A stretch of 64,000 bases of DNA from Herbinix sp. (GCA_029240245.1 JARBTJ010000009.1:1-64000); one strand, 5' to 3'; counted from the stretch's first letter, positions 18,031 to 28,107 are shown. The notes: generated by a model from the sequence alone, not told the origin. Program-made: numbers and translations.

Positions 18031-18130
18031 AACTCATCCCCTCAATATTTTATATAGTTTGGTACTCCAAGAATAGCATATGATTAATAAATATTCCTGT
18101 TATTCACTGCTCATTATTGTCCGCTATAAT

Positions 18131-18192
18131 AAAACAGGCAGTGAAGATACCTTCTGCCGGATTTTCTGACATTGGATATTCGTCACTACCTG
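18131..18192 (-). terminator. terminator after the AraC regulator
   Basis: Imperfect 15-base arms (about 18135-18149 and 18177-18192, CAGGYAGTGA core) form a hairpin. On the minus strand it ends in TGTTTTATT shortly after the AraC gene. Confidence 0.65.
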
Positions 18193-18204
18193 TTACACTA
18201 TATG

Positions 18205-19062
18205 TTACTTCGATTCTGCTTTACTTTTCACCGGAATCCATATTTCAAAATCGTGATCAGATTGATATGGAAATACCTCAAAATCCAGATCATCATCATA
18301 TTCTAATCCTGATTGGGGGAAAAATTCAGTATAAATCTTTCGCCACATCACCTGATTTGCTTCCGGCAATGGCCCAAGGCCTATAAAAACCGCCCACTTA
18401 TGTTCAGGAATTGTTAAAATTTGATATCCCTCCGGAATCGTTATGCCTTCTTCACACTCCACTCCGATACCGTAATTACACGATTTTTCATCTTCCTTAT
18501 CTGCCATAAATAGACCAATGGTGTAAGGCTTCCTCGCATAGGAGTGCAAAACCGGAAGGCACCCCTCTGCACTGCATTCTGACCAGAAATCAGGAATTGC
18601 TCTATTACCTTCCTCAATTCTTACTTTTCTAACTCTTGCCAGAATCTGAAACGCAGCTTTTTTAATCATTTGATACTTCATTATTTCACCACCAACCGAA
18701 ACAACATTAATTGACAGTCGGTTAAAGGATTTTAATACGTACCCTTCCTTCCTCGCCGCGGAGGGAGTTATGCCGTGGAATCTGGTAAATGCCTTCGTAA
18801 AACTTTCCGGGGAATCGTAACCATATTTGTTTGCCAGATCTACAATCTTTGTACTGCTTGTTGATACTTCCTCTCCTGCAAGCGTAAGCCTACGATTCCG
18901 AATATATTCACCAACGGTTATTCCGGTGAATATACTGAAATTTCTCTGGAAATGGAAGCTGGAGGAATATGCTTTCTCAGCTATCTCCGTATAATCCAGC
19001 TCGTTTGTAATATTATTTTCGATGTAATCAATCGCCTGCTGTAAGCCTTTCATCCACTCCAT
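18205..19062 (-). CDS. AraC-family regulator with GyrI-like effector domain
   Basis: This 285-residue cytoplasmic regulator has an N-terminal double helix-turn-helix of the AraC/XylS type (about 8-108: LDYTEIAEKAYSSSFHFQRNFSIFTGITVGEYIRNRR and the conserved second helix SPESFTKAFTRFHGITPSAARK). A C-terminal domain (about 125-280) resembles the GyrI-like/Rob effector-binding fold (LARVRKVRIEEG, TIPEHKWAVFIGLGPLPE, DDDLDFEVFPY). Such proteins usually sense small hydrophobic or sugar-like ligands. It lies 31 bases after the 618-residue glycosidase gene in the same direction, so the two probably form an operon and the regulator likely acts on that sugar pathway. A second regulator of the same architecture is at 44.4 kb. 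Confidence 0.88.
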   Translation of the reverse strand: MEWMKGLQQAIDYIENNITNELDYTEIAEKAYSSSFHFQRNFSIFTGITVGEYIRNRRLTLAGEEVSTSSTKIVDLANKYGYDSPESFTKAFTRFHGITPSAARKEGYVLKSFNRLSINVVSVGGEIMKYQMIKKAAFQILARVRKVRIEEGNRAIPDFWSECSAEGCLPVLHSYARKPYTIGLFMADKEDEKSCNYGIGVECEEGITIPEGYQILTIPEHKWAVFIGLGPLPEANQVMWRKIYTEFFPQSGLEYDDDLDFEVFPYQSDHDFEIWIPVKSKAESK

Positions 19063-19093
19063 ATATAGTCCTCACAATTGTCTCGATATCGGA

Positions 19094-20950
19094 TTACTCC
19101 TCTCCAATCGTTCCATCCTCAAAAAGCACCAGTTCCCTTCCATTCATAATGGATTTAGCGATCTGTTTTTCACTTAAAGACATGGGCTCTGTACTGCCAA
19201 AATACTTGCAGCAGTCCTCCAGCAGATAGGAAAAGGCCGGAGATGGTGTCCAGATAGCATCTGCCTGCGCATCCAGATCCAAAGGAGCTGCAAAATAAAA
19301 TCCCATACCCTCAGAAAACCGGTTGGCAAATGCACAAAATGCTTCCCTGGTTGTGGTGGCGCCTTGTTTTCGTTCCAGGTTTTTCATCAATGGTATTACT
19401 GTAGTATCCAGTTTATTCCATGCAATCATAGAATGCTGCTGCTCCAGTGTCTGTAATTTTTCCATCCAGGGTAGCGCATGTACAAAATATTCACTATGAC
19501 CCCACACTTCTTCGGAATCCTCATTCATACCAAATATTTTACCAAACCTTTCTACAGTCCGGTTTTCCAAGTCATGGGGATGACAATTCGATATCAGCAC
19601 ACCACCCTTTTCTACCCAATCCGCTATTTTTTCCAACACTTCGGTTCTGGTTACGCTGGTATCCAACAGAATAAGTAGCTTGCTGTTATTTAAAGCATCA
19701 TCTAAAATCATCTGTTCATCCGCCACATTGATCATATAATTCTTTCGCAGTGCACTGAGCGATGCTCGAATACTGTCCGGAATCGGAGTTTGGTTCAACA
19801 AAGCCTCATCCAGTGGCCAGAAGAAAGTGATCTTCTGGTCTGTTTTTCTCTCAGATATCAAGTCCTGATATTTCTTGACATATTCAGCTCCGCTGGTTTC
19901 ATCTTCCCTCTCACGGATATTGGCGTAATAGTGAAAAATCTGACGGTCCCCGTAAGCGGCACTACCGTACATGCGGACAGCTACACCCATTGGCAAAATA
20001 GGTCCCACCGGCTCCAACCCCATATAAGAACCATAATATTCACAAGCACTGTGCATATGTATTGTTAAATATAGATTTTCGTAAAAATTATTACCTTCAT
20101 TCGTCAGACGAATACCGCCCTGGTATTTGGCAGCGATCTTTGCCTGGTCGGAGAAGGAGGAACCATGCTCCGGTTCTTCAATTCCTCCGGTACAAAGATA
20201 AATCGGAGTATCCGGAAAATGCTTTCGACAAGTTTCCATCCAGAACTCAGAATAATCTGTCATCGATTTATGGTACCAAAGAAGAAAATCCATATATGCG
20301 GTACGACTAGGCTGGAAAATTCTTAAGAAGGGTTTTATCTCTTCAAAGGACTGATAGGAGGACCGCCATTTATAATTGAGCAGATCAATCCTTCCATACT
20401 TATCCTTCATAGCTGATTGAAAGTCTTCTATTGCATCCAGACCGCCACACCAGAAACCTCGGTGGGTATGATAGTCTCCGGGCCAATTACCTACAACCGG
20501 GAAAATTGCTTCACCATAATCTCCGCTGATGCCAGGTTGAATACTCTCCAGGATATCCCAGGGAAGATAGTGTTCTGCATATGCTTTCAAAACCCGGTCA
20601 ACTTCTACCCTGAACATAGGATTCCATATGGATTCAATTGGATTCTCCTTGTGGTGTTCCAAACAAACCAAGCCCTTATGCAGACTGCCAGATAACCACC
20701 AGTCCGGTGCTACACTCTTAGGTCCCATATGAATAAACGGGACAAATTTTAAGCCGGCCTCCTGTATTAATCTTACCTTTCTGTCATCAACCTCCCAATC
20801 AAAGCTGCCTCTTTGACAGGGTTCAATCTCTCTCCAGCGTACGCTAAGCTGTACAGACGTAAAACCATGATCTTTTACATATTTGAGTGCTTTCCTGACT
20901 TCCTCTGTATCCTTATCAAAAGGAAATCCACCAACTACGATTTCGCCCAT
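19094..20950 (-). CDS. cytosolic glycoside hydrolase related to GH42/GH14 TIM barrels
   Basis: This 618-residue protein has no signal peptide and is therefore probably cytosolic. The first 350 residues look like a clan-A-type TIM barrel (FTSVQLSVRWREIEPCQRGSFDW, LKFVPFIHMGP, GISGDYGEAIFP). The last segment resembles the catalytic Glu region of beta-amylase/GH42-like enzymes. Residues about 370-500 look like the GATase-like middle domain of GH42 enzymes (ITFFWPLDEALL, LLILLDTSVTR, WVEKGGVLISNCHP). The exact family and substrate are not recognised; a beta-galactosidase-like role is only a guess. It is the first gene of a pair with the AraC regulator downstream. Start chosen at the ATG after GGTAGGG. 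Confidence 0.6.
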   Translation of the reverse strand: MGEIVVGGFPFDKDTEEVRKALKYVKDHGFTSVQLSVRWREIEPCQRGSFDWEVDDRKVRLIQEAGLKFVPFIHMGPKSVAPDWWLSGSLHKGLVCLEHHKENPIESIWNPMFRVEVDRVLKAYAEHYLPWDILESIQPGISGDYGEAIFPVVGNWPGDYHTHRGFWCGGLDAIEDFQSAMKDKYGRIDLLNYKWRSSYQSFEEIKPFLRIFQPSRTAYMDFLLWYHKSMTDYSEFWMETCRKHFPDTPIYLCTGGIEEPEHGSSFSDQAKIAAKYQGGIRLTNEGNNFYENLYLTIHMHSACEYYGSYMGLEPVGPILPMGVAVRMYGSAAYGDRQIFHYYANIREREDETSGAEYVKKYQDLISERKTDQKITFFWPLDEALLNQTPIPDSIRASLSALRKNYMINVADEQMILDDALNNSKLLILLDTSVTRTEVLEKIADWVEKGGVLISNCHPHDLENRTVERFGKIFGMNEDSEEVWGHSEYFVHALPWMEKLQTLEQQHSMIAWNKLDTTVIPLMKNLERKQGATTTREAFCAFANRFSEGMGFYFAAPLDLDAQADAIWTPSPAFSYLLEDCCKYFGSTEPMSLSEKQIAKSIMNGRELVLFEDGTIGEE

Positions 20951-21007
20951 ATCATTACCCTACCTTTCTCGGAACGCTCTCACTGATATATGAGAATTTA
21001 TTCGTCC

Positions 21008-21086
21008 ATTACGAAACTCCTCTTCTGTATTAATTACACACATAACTTATACTACTTCGGTGCGGAAGTTAAGCCCATAAGAAGTT
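21008..21086 (+). repeat. half copy of a dispersed palindromic intergenic repeat
   Basis: This stretch matches one arm and part of the centre of the palindromic element at 30707-30855 (reverse complement): shared blocks include ACGAAACTC, CTGTATTAATT, CATA and GCGGAAGTTAAGCC. The match stops just after position 21085, so only one half is present. The block CGGAAGTTAAGCCC also matches the conserved core of clostridial 5S rRNA from memory. Confidence 0.6.
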
Positions 21087-21227
21087 TTCAATCATTTACA
21101 AAATTCTTATTTATTTTGCCCTGAAAAACCAATTCGTTATTTCATAGCCCCAATTAGACAAATCGATATTTCTGGCACGGTTGCTTATAATCAATGATTT
21201 ATTATGATTCTATCTGAAGAAGCTTCA

Positions 21228-23588
21228 TCACTTATAAATCACTTGTATAAAGTCCGGGTTAAAGCCTTCCTGCCCGCCAACGCATCTGATGGTATTGGTT
21301 TTGCCTGCCGTGAGATTATTGATTGGTAATTCAATCGTCTTAAAGGATGCCCATCCGCCGGTAGACGTTAACGTAAAGGTATCAATCGATTTACCGTTTA
21401 CAAGAACTTCTGTTTTGGAGGATGCATTTCCGTTAGAATAGCATAGATACAAGGTACCTTCTCCGCCATTTCCTCCATCCACATTAATTACCTCAAAGTA
21501 GGAATCGGCGTTGTGCAGGTTATGAACGGTAGCCCCACCGGATGCACCTTGATCCTCCTGTGCAGAGGATTTGGAAGCACCATTACCAAGTACGGAATTT
21601 TCTACCTCATATACCTCAAAGCCCTCGATTACTTCCGCCACGGATAAGGTTGGTGCAAGTGCTACTTTCGGTGTCGGAACCGGCTGAGTTGCAGCTGCAT
21701 TTTTAATGGTATCGCCTTTTGTAGTACCACTGTCATTATAGGAATCTACCGTGAAATAGTAATTAACGCCCATATTTAGATTGTTAATGGTAGCACTCGT
21801 TTCTCCAATCACCTGATAATGAATATTTAAGGAATCTTCTTTATTGCCGTAGCGAATCATATAACCCTCTGCATTCTCTGCCGCAGCCCAGGTTAAAGTC
21901 GCAGTACGCTCTTCTGAGGCGGAACGTGTTACTGTAAAATCAGAAACCGGTGCGGGAGCTTCTCCCTGACCGTTTCCGAACAATCGTAGCCCACTGATTG
22001 CAAAGGTTCCACCGGCCGGTATTTCACCCATATTTGTGATCCTTACATATTGTATTTCAACTCCATCCACCAGCTCATAATAGTCATGAGAGGTATCCAA
22101 AGCCTTATTAGCTTCCCCCGTCACATTGCTTTTATCTGCAAAGGTAAGCCATTCTGTGCCATCTAGTGAATACTCGATTAAGTAGCGATAGGAATAAGTG
22201 TTATCACGACCTTTTACATTCAAAATATTCTGATCGGCAAAGTTAAGCTGCAAACTATTTACGATACAAGGCTTGCCAAGGTCTACGGTTAACCATTCGC
22301 CTTTATCTCCGGTCTTTGCACTCCACCAGGTTCTCATATTTTCATCAAAAGCCAATTTGGCATCATGTCCTTCAAGGGTGGTGGAAGCAGATGCTGTTTT
22401 CCCGTAGGAGACAAGATTCCAGTCCGGTCCCGGCTGGTCAAAGGAACCTAATCCGTTATTCGGGATATACATGGGGTAATCTGCAAATACCATATTGGTT
22501 ACCAGCTGGTCCTGTGAATCAAACTTTGCGGGTACCATAACTAAACGGCGTTCAAACATATGATTTACCGATATGGAAACAGTACTGTATTTCCACAGGT
22601 TATCCTTGCTATCCTTTAATATGGAACCATGTCCTGCACCACGCATAAAGCCCGTTGCCTTATAAGATATGGGGCTATTCTCACAGAAGGTGAAAGGTCC
22701 CATTGGTGATGAGGAAAAATAGCAGCCATCACTATATCCTGCATACTGTGTTCCGGGTACTGCGTATTGTAAATAGTATGTATTATCATGCTTGGTCATC
22801 CAAGCACCTTCCAGCCAGCAGTCACCGTTATAATCCGTATTGTAGTCACCTGCCACCTCAAAACCATGGGCTGCATTATTGGAATTAAGGAGCTCAATCG
22901 GGCCTTCTAATAATGCCATATTATTATTCGGATCGAGCTTTACCACATATAAGGGTGTTGCATTGCTGCAGCCATAATAGCAGTAAACACCTCCGTCATC
23001 ATCCACAAACAAAGCTGGATCATCCCAGGATACCGGATGGCTTACGTACTCCCAATTGCCGGATTTCGGATCGTTTGTCTTATAGATGGAGCCGCTGCCG
23101 GAATGGGTTAAATACATGGTATCGCCGATGACACAGACAGCGGGTGCAAACTTATCGATTTCCGGCATGTCCTGTGGGCTGGTATATATATAATTCCATT
23201 TTGTTAAATCCGTCGACCACCAATAACCAGAGCCATGAGAAGCAAACAAATAATACTCATCCTGATACATGATTACGGCAGGATCTGCCGATTCCCTGGA
23301 ATAGTAGCCCTCCTGATACTGATAGCTTATGTTAATGGGATTACAAATAGTATTTGGAGTAGTATTAATTACTGCTGTTACTACTTCGTTCGTCTGGTCT
23401 AAGGGGTCATTTTGTTCCGCCTGATCCTTCTGGTCTGGTTGATGTGTGTCCTTCATCTGATCTGCATCCTTCATTTGATTTGTTTCCTTACCTTTCTCAT
23501 TTTGATTTAGCTTGTTCATCAGAATAATAAGTGATAGAGCTGTAAGTAAAATAGCGATTACTAAAATGATTATGTTTCTCTTTTTCAT
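21228..23588 (-). CDS. membrane-anchored GH43 glycosidase with CBM32, FN3 and CBM6/35-like domains
   Basis: This 786-residue surface enzyme starts with an uncleaved-looking membrane anchor (5-24) and a Gln/Asp/Lys linker. The GH43 five-blade propeller (about 95-400) shows the catalytic triad: Asp102 in SADPAV, Asp190 in WDDPAL and Glu260 in WLEGAW. Next come an F5/8-type C / CBM32-like domain (YGKTASASTTLEG, WLTVDLGKP), a fibronectin III domain (ATLTWAAAENAEGY) and a C-terminal CBM6/35-like domain (YEVENSVLG, GEGTLYLCYSNG). The likely substrates are arabinoxylan-type side chains (inferred). The longest frame begins at 23672, but a clear AAAGGAGG site fixes the ATG at 23588. Its promoter region shares a module with the lipoprotein gene at 33.9 kb. 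Confidence 0.9.
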   Translation of the reverse strand: MKKRNIIILVIAILLTALSLIILMNKLNQNEKGKETNQMKDADQMKDTHQPDQKDQAEQNDPLDQTNEVVTAVINTTPNTICNPINISYQYQEGYYSRESADPAVIMYQDEYYLFASHGSGYWWSTDLTKWNYIYTSPQDMPEIDKFAPAVCVIGDTMYLTHSGSGSIYKTNDPKSGNWEYVSHPVSWDDPALFVDDDGGVYCYYGCSNATPLYVVKLDPNNNMALLEGPIELLNSNNAAHGFEVAGDYNTDYNGDCWLEGAWMTKHDNTYYLQYAVPGTQYAGYSDGCYFSSSPMGPFTFCENSPISYKATGFMRGAGHGSILKDSKDNLWKYSTVSISVNHMFERRLVMVPAKFDSQDQLVTNMVFADYPMYIPNNGLGSFDQPGPDWNLVSYGKTASASTTLEGHDAKLAFDENMRTWWSAKTGDKGEWLTVDLGKPCIVNSLQLNFADQNILNVKGRDNTYSYRYLIEYSLDGTEWLTFADKSNVTGEANKALDTSHDYYELVDGVEIQYVRITNMGEIPAGGTFAISGLRLFGNGQGEAPAPVSDFTVTRSASEERTATLTWAAAENAEGYMIRYGNKEDSLNIHYQVIGETSATINNLNMGVNYYFTVDSYNDSGTTKGDTIKNAAATQPVPTPKVALAPTLSVAEVIEGFEVYEVENSVLGNGASKSSAQEDQGASGGATVHNLHNADSYFEVINVDGGNGGEGTLYLCYSNGNASSKTEVLVNGKSIDTFTLTSTGGWASFKTIELPINNLTAGKTNTIRCVGGQEGFNPDFIQVIYK

Positions 23589-23631
23589 ATAACCTCCTTT
23601 ATTTTCCACAGCGACAGGATATTTGATACAA

Positions 23632-23710
23632 TATGATATATCTATTATAGCATGCGTTGCTTTTCTAAGCAATGTAATTGAATATGTGATATGTCATATT
23701 TAACATATAA
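23632..23710 (-). promoter_or_regulatory. GH43 promoter and shared regulatory module
   Basis: On the minus strand -35 TTGCTT (23672-23667) and -10 TATAAT (23649-23644) are 17 bases apart, and a GATATATC palindrome (23635-23642) begins one base after the -10. A perfect TTGCTT-ttct-AAGCAA inverted repeat (23657-23672) covers the -35. The block TATGATATATCTATTA, then CTAAGCAAT and ATATGTCATATTT, recurs in the same order at 33978-34060. A further GATATATC lies at 23761-23768. Confidence 0.65.
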
Positions 23711-24042
23711 TAATGATAATTCATTTGTTTCATATGATAATTGCACTATGCTTGCTATTTGATATATCTAATACAATTTAGCATGTTTAATAGATTCAGA
23801 TGATATAATTCAGATTTATGTTATGTGATGAAATGATGCAAGTCTTAACTTTGGCTAACCTCTTTCGGGATTCTTTGCATAGACCACTTAAATCAGCTTG
23901 CAGGATCCAGATATATTGCATGAATCTAGGGATATTGCAAGGATTTAGGAATCTTACCATATATTAAAGATTGTATCATCTCCCTTCCTCCACTATAATC
24001 AGATTGTTGTAGATATTTGTAAATTAATATGGAGGTTACATA
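23711..24042. other. divergent intergenic region before the Big2-repeat gene
   Basis: This AT-rich stretch separates the GH43 gene (minus) from the Big2 protein gene (plus). It holds another GATATATC palindrome and, near its end, a weak promoter-like sequence followed by the GGAGG site of the plus-strand gene. No small gene was recognised. Confidence 0.4.
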
Positions 24043-25545
24043 ATGAAAAGAATTAAAATGCTTGTAATTGCATTTCTGCTCGCGATTGCCCTTTTTACGC
24101 CCGCCGGTGTGATAATAGCAGGGAATGCTTCAGTGGCACAGGCTGCTACCATCGGTATAAATACCAAGTCGATCACTCTTGAAATAGGTAAAACCTATAA
24201 ACTAAAGCTAAACAGAACAACGAAAAAACCCACCTGGTCATCCGGTAGGAAATCAGTGGCAACCGTTTCAAGTTATGGAACAGTGACGGCGAAGACCGTA
24301 GGTAAGGCAACCATCACCGCAACTTTAAACGGCAAAAAGTATTATTGCACCGTAACAGTAAAAGAGCCCCTTAAAATAAGCAAAACTTCCTTATCCTTAG
24401 AAAAAGGTACGTCAAGTACATTAAAGGTGACCGGAAATGTGAAATCACCCACATGGTACACCAGTAATAAATCGGTAGCAACCGTTACGTCTACCGGTAA
24501 AATAACTGCTAAGGCGCTTGGAACTGCTACTATTACCGCTTACGTGGACGGAAAAAAATTATATTGTAAATTGACGGTGAAAACTCCGATCGTCATCAGC
24601 AAAAGTACTTTATCTCTGGAAAAAAGCTCAACATATAAATTGAAGATTACCGGATCAACCAAGACCGTAACCTGGACTACTAGCAATTCCTCCGTTGCAA
24701 CGGTTTCCTCCTATGGGACTGTAACTGCAAAGGCTGCCGGAACCGCAACTATCACTGCTTCCGTAGATGGAAAGAAGTTGACTTGTAAGGTTACCATAAC
24801 CGCTCCGATCGCCATAAGTAAGACGACTTTAACCTTGGAGGAAGGCAAGACCTATAAACTGGCTATCACCGGAACCACAAAAACAGTAACCTGGTCCTCC
24901 GGCTATAGCCCTGTTGCCAGCGTTTCAAAGTACGGAACTGTTACTGCAATAGCGGAAGGAACTACTGTTATTTCAGGTTCTGTTGACGGAAAAAACTACT
25001 CCTGTACCGTAACAGTGAAACCTTTTGTCAATCCGAATCTGGCCGCTGCTCCTTTTGAAGCAGAGGAATTAAAGACCCGTAATTTTAGTTTCGTGATACC
25101 GAAGGGTTGGAAATATGAGTTCGATAGTCCGATTACTGAATTGAATACTATCGCATTATATCCTGGGGATTCCGATGATAATACGATTATTACGATTGAT
25201 ATCGTTAACACCGGTACCAGCATGCCTGACTACAGTGACGTAAAGGATTTCTTCCTTATGATGAACTCCGAAGCCTTCACTCTTGATCTTCTTAAGTTGG
25301 GATACAATGATGACACCATATCAATATCTGATTTTACACAGAAGGATTTCACTATCGATAAGGGAACCGGTCTTGTAACAAGTTATACTGTAGCTTCCGA
25401 AAATGAAATTAGTACATTGTCACAATCTGTTTATGATATTTATATTGATAATTATTTTATGGAAGTAAATGCAAGCAGCATCAGCGGAACTTATGATATG
25501 CAGACGATTCTTGATTATTTGATGAAGTCCATGATCGTTAAATAA
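24043..25545 (+). CDS. secreted Big2-repeat (bacterial Ig-like) protein
   Basis: This 500-residue protein has a signal peptide (1-35) and four tandem Big2 domains of about 75-80 residues (about 36-335). Each contains the pattern LEIGKTYKLK, a W-S/T-S motif (PTWSSGRKSVATVSSYG) and GTATITAxVDGKKLxCKVTV. A different C-terminal domain of about 165 residues follows (NFSFVIPKGWKYEFDSPITELNTI), similar in outline to PsbP/DUF-type lipoprotein-associated domains, function unknown. Big2 domains commonly mediate surface adhesion. No sortase motif, transmembrane anchor or lipobox is seen, so the protein is secreted or held non-covalently. A good GGAGG site precedes the ATG, and a terminator follows. Confidence 0.85.
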   Translation: MKRIKMLVIAFLLAIALFTPAGVIIAGNASVAQAATIGINTKSITLEIGKTYKLKLNRTTKKPTWSSGRKSVATVSSYGTVTAKTVGKATITATLNGKKYYCTVTVKEPLKISKTSLSLEKGTSSTLKVTGNVKSPTWYTSNKSVATVTSTGKITAKALGTATITAYVDGKKLYCKLTVKTPIVISKSTLSLEKSSTYKLKITGSTKTVTWTTSNSSVATVSSYGTVTAKAAGTATITASVDGKKLTCKVTITAPIAISKTTLTLEEGKTYKLAITGTTKTVTWSSGYSPVASVSKYGTVTAIAEGTTVISGSVDGKNYSCTVTVKPFVNPNLAAAPFEAEELKTRNFSFVIPKGWKYEFDSPITELNTIALYPGDSDDNTIITIDIVNTGTSMPDYSDVKDFFLMMNSEAFTLDLLKLGYNDDTISISDFTQKDFTIDKGTGLVTSYTVASENEISTLSQSVYDIYIDNYFMEVNASSISGTYDMQTILDYLMKSMIVK

Positions 25546-25699
25546 AGATACGAAGATACCAATATTTAATACCTCTACTAAAGTATCCAGTAAGTGTTTA
25601 TATCATATCTAGTGATTTGTCCCGTAAAAGCATGCAGGACATTGGAAGAATAGTTAATATACGTAATGATAATTTAGATTGCAATAATACACTTAATAA

Positions 25700-25737
25700 A
25701 AAGAGTATCGGATACGAACTATTCGATACTCCTTTTA
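25700..25737. terminator. bidirectional terminator between convergent genes
   Basis: The stem GAGTATCG (25703-25710) / CGATACTC (25724-25731) is flanked by an A run on the left and CTTTTATT on the right, so it can end both the Big2 gene and the ABC permease operon. Confidence 0.75.
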
Positions 25738-25740
25738 TTG

Positions 25741-25851
25741 TGCGCGTGTGTCCAGCGAAGCTGGACCATGCATAGGCGCAATCTAACGCACATACAAATG
25801 CCATTCGAATGGACCTCGCTAAGCATGCTTTTTCGTGTTTCAATAAAAATA
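25741..25851. other. short cluster of hairpins after the ABC permease gene
   Basis: Two small perfect hairpins are visible: TCCAGC-gaa-GCTGGA (about 25750-25764) inside a TGCGC...GCGCA bracket, and the palindrome CCATTCGAATGG (about 25801-25812). This may be structured 3' untranslated RNA or a remnant of a small repeat. No second copy was found in the window. Confidence 0.4.
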
Positions 25852-28095
25852 TCACCTATAAAAAAGCTTTATTCTACCCTTGGAATAAGCCTGCAGGTTG
25901 AATAGGCCCACTATACTGATTAATACAATACTTCCTATGATATATCCACAGGTCTGCGGTGTTACATACCCCTTTATCAACAATTGTTCACCGGATATCA
26001 GCATATTCAGTGGCAGGTATCTGATAATCCGAATACCGGAAAACTGTAGTAATACCGGAAGCACCAGTACACCTACATTTATCACAAAAGAGAATAAGGC
26101 TGTTTTTACCACACAGGATATAAATAAGATGAAAACCATCGCAAGTACGACTGCCAACAACCGAAGCAAAAGAACTGCTGTGATAAATCCAATAATACTG
26201 CCCTTTACCCCATCATATTCCGGAATACTTGCTACCGGGGCTGTTAACTCCGGGAATTTAAAGGTCCGATCTACCCGAACTAATTCAGGTAGATAGGTAA
26301 TAGCTCCTGTTATAAACGCCATGCAACCTGCACTCATAAGCTTTCTGCCTGCGGTCCGTCCCCTTCCATGCATAGTGCTACGTATCAGCTGGTCCATACC
26401 ACTTTGATATTCATAGGTATAGATCGGAATCATAATTAACATAAGAATTGCGAGTAGCTTTAAATCCGCATTTTTAAAGCCCTGAAAAAGTTCTTTGTAC
26501 CCCTTATCAAATAACAGATGAAGCGGTCGCCCGGACTTCCGGATAAATTCATAGCGGTCGCTGATCTGTTGAAATATTCTTTCCGGATACAGCATATGGT
26601 TTATCATGTTCGCATCGAACTGATAATTCTCTTCACTTATCGTTCCTTCCTTCAACCTATCGGATAAGTCAGATATCTGTATTCGAAGATCATCAAAACG
26701 CTCCTGCTCCCTCTGAAAATACGTCTCCTTATCCAAAGTGGCCGGTCCGGAGAGCACCTTCATGTATCCCATATAATACATATCATCGGTATCCAGATAA
26801 TAAGTCGAGGTCACCCCATAATAGAGCTGCAGCAGGCCAAATCCCATGAGTATCAAGGCTGCCTTATTTACAAGAAGACTTTTCTTTAGTTCAAACAGTA
26901 TAATCGAGGACTTATCTCTTATCCTTTTCCATTGTCGTCTTTTGATTAAAGTAAAATTACGGTAACCCAGATTCCTTTGAACACTGTAAGTTCGAACCGA
27001 TATAAGACTTCCTACGGTTAGAGCGGTTATTATTAAGACACCATAAATCCATAATAGATTAATAGGGAATCCAAACAGGTTGACATTCATATACCGCTTT
27101 AATATAGGAGTAAAATGTAGAAATCCAACAAGGTTAATATGTTTGAAGATATTTAAATAGGACTGCTCCGAAATTAGCAAATAACCCACACCGGACAGTG
27201 CTCCTATGATGAAGGATACCACAAACACCGGAATATCTCTTCGGGATATAATCGCTATTGCAAATAGGATCATCGAAAAAGCAAACAGTGTAAAGAACTT
27301 TCCCAAAATAAGCATAATTAGGTATTGTATCACTGACACTTCAATAACAGATGCTCCAAATTGATATACCGACTGAAGTGGACGGCTCAAGTCACCCAAG
27401 CCGCAAAAGCTGCCCGCAAGTACAATATTAGACATCTGTAATATAATTGTGATAAGAAAACATATGGAAAATACAGCTATTACCTTCGCTATCAGCGACC
27501 TGGTACGACCATGGACTGTGGTTTTTAACAGAGCCGTTATGTTCGTTGCTTTTTCCCGGAGGACAAGGAATACAACCGTTAAAAATATAGCAAGTACTGC
27601 TGCCATATCCGAAAATATGTTATCCGATACCGCATTAATACCGCTAGAATAATCAAGTACAGGTACCACATCCGAAAGTGGCTCGAAGGCTTTTTCAGTT
27701 GCCAGAGCATTACGGTAGGAAAAGGTCCCCGGTTGTGAAAAAATTGCACTTTTTGTTATTAATAAGGATTGCCTTTTAATATTCTTAAGATATTCCTGAT
27801 AAGAGGCGATCTGATCATATTCCTTTCCAATCTCTCGAAAATTATCATAACGGTAAAAATCCATCGCAACTAGCGCTGACTCCGTCTCCTCTGTAAGGTA
27901 TGCTCCGGCATCCTCCCTGCTGTTTAATTCATCAATGATAGCCCTGTAAGAAGCAAAGGTATGACTGGCCGGCAGTGCGGAACGCAAATTCAAATAAAAG
28001 ACAGGAAGATTAATTCCAATCAAAACCAAAATTAAAGTGCAATAAATTCTGTTCTTACATAGCTTAAGTAATTCATATCGAATTAATTTATTCAT
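25852..28095 (-). CDS. ABC-2 type transporter membrane protein
   Basis: This is a large membrane protein of 747 residues, apparently with two ABC-2-like halves. Each half starts with a helix near the N-terminus or middle (YCTLILVLIGINLPVFYL; KAALILMGFGLLQLYYGV), has a long extracellular loop, and then a group of four to six helices. It lies 12 bases after the ATPase gene, so it is its partner in an exporter or surface-machinery complex. The longest frame starts with a GTG that overlaps the AGGGGG ribosome site, so the ATG at 28095 is preferred. Similar ATPase-permease pairs handle antibiotic peptides, lipids or wall polymers; the substrate here is unknown. Confidence 0.75.
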   Translation of the reverse strand: MNKLIRYELLKLCKNRIYCTLILVLIGINLPVFYLNLRSALPASHTFASYRAIIDELNSREDAGAYLTEETESALVAMDFYRYDNFREIGKEYDQIASYQEYLKNIKRQSLLITKSAIFSQPGTFSYRNALATEKAFEPLSDVVPVLDYSSGINAVSDNIFSDMAAVLAIFLTVVFLVLREKATNITALLKTTVHGRTRSLIAKVIAVFSICFLITIILQMSNIVLAGSFCGLGDLSRPLQSVYQFGASVIEVSVIQYLIMLILGKFFTLFAFSMILFAIAIISRRDIPVFVVSFIIGALSGVGYLLISEQSYLNIFKHINLVGFLHFTPILKRYMNVNLFGFPINLLWIYGVLIITALTVGSLISVRTYSVQRNLGYRNFTLIKRRQWKRIRDKSSIILFELKKSLLVNKAALILMGFGLLQLYYGVTSTYYLDTDDMYYMGYMKVLSGPATLDKETYFQREQERFDDLRIQISDLSDRLKEGTISEENYQFDANMINHMLYPERIFQQISDRYEFIRKSGRPLHLLFDKGYKELFQGFKNADLKLLAILMLIMIPIYTYEYQSGMDQLIRSTMHGRGRTAGRKLMSAGCMAFITGAITYLPELVRVDRTFKFPELTAPVASIPEYDGVKGSIIGFITAVLLLRLLAVVLAMVFILFISCVVKTALFSFVINVGVLVLPVLLQFSGIRIIRYLPLNMLISGEQLLIKGYVTPQTCGYIIGSIVLISIVGLFNLQAYSKGRIKLFYR

Positions 28096-28107
28096 CCGCC
28101 GCACCCC

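Noticed and set aside
21061-21075. 5S rRNA gene
   Set aside because: Only about 14 bases match the conserved core; the rest of the 5S structure is absent, so at most it is a derived repeat.
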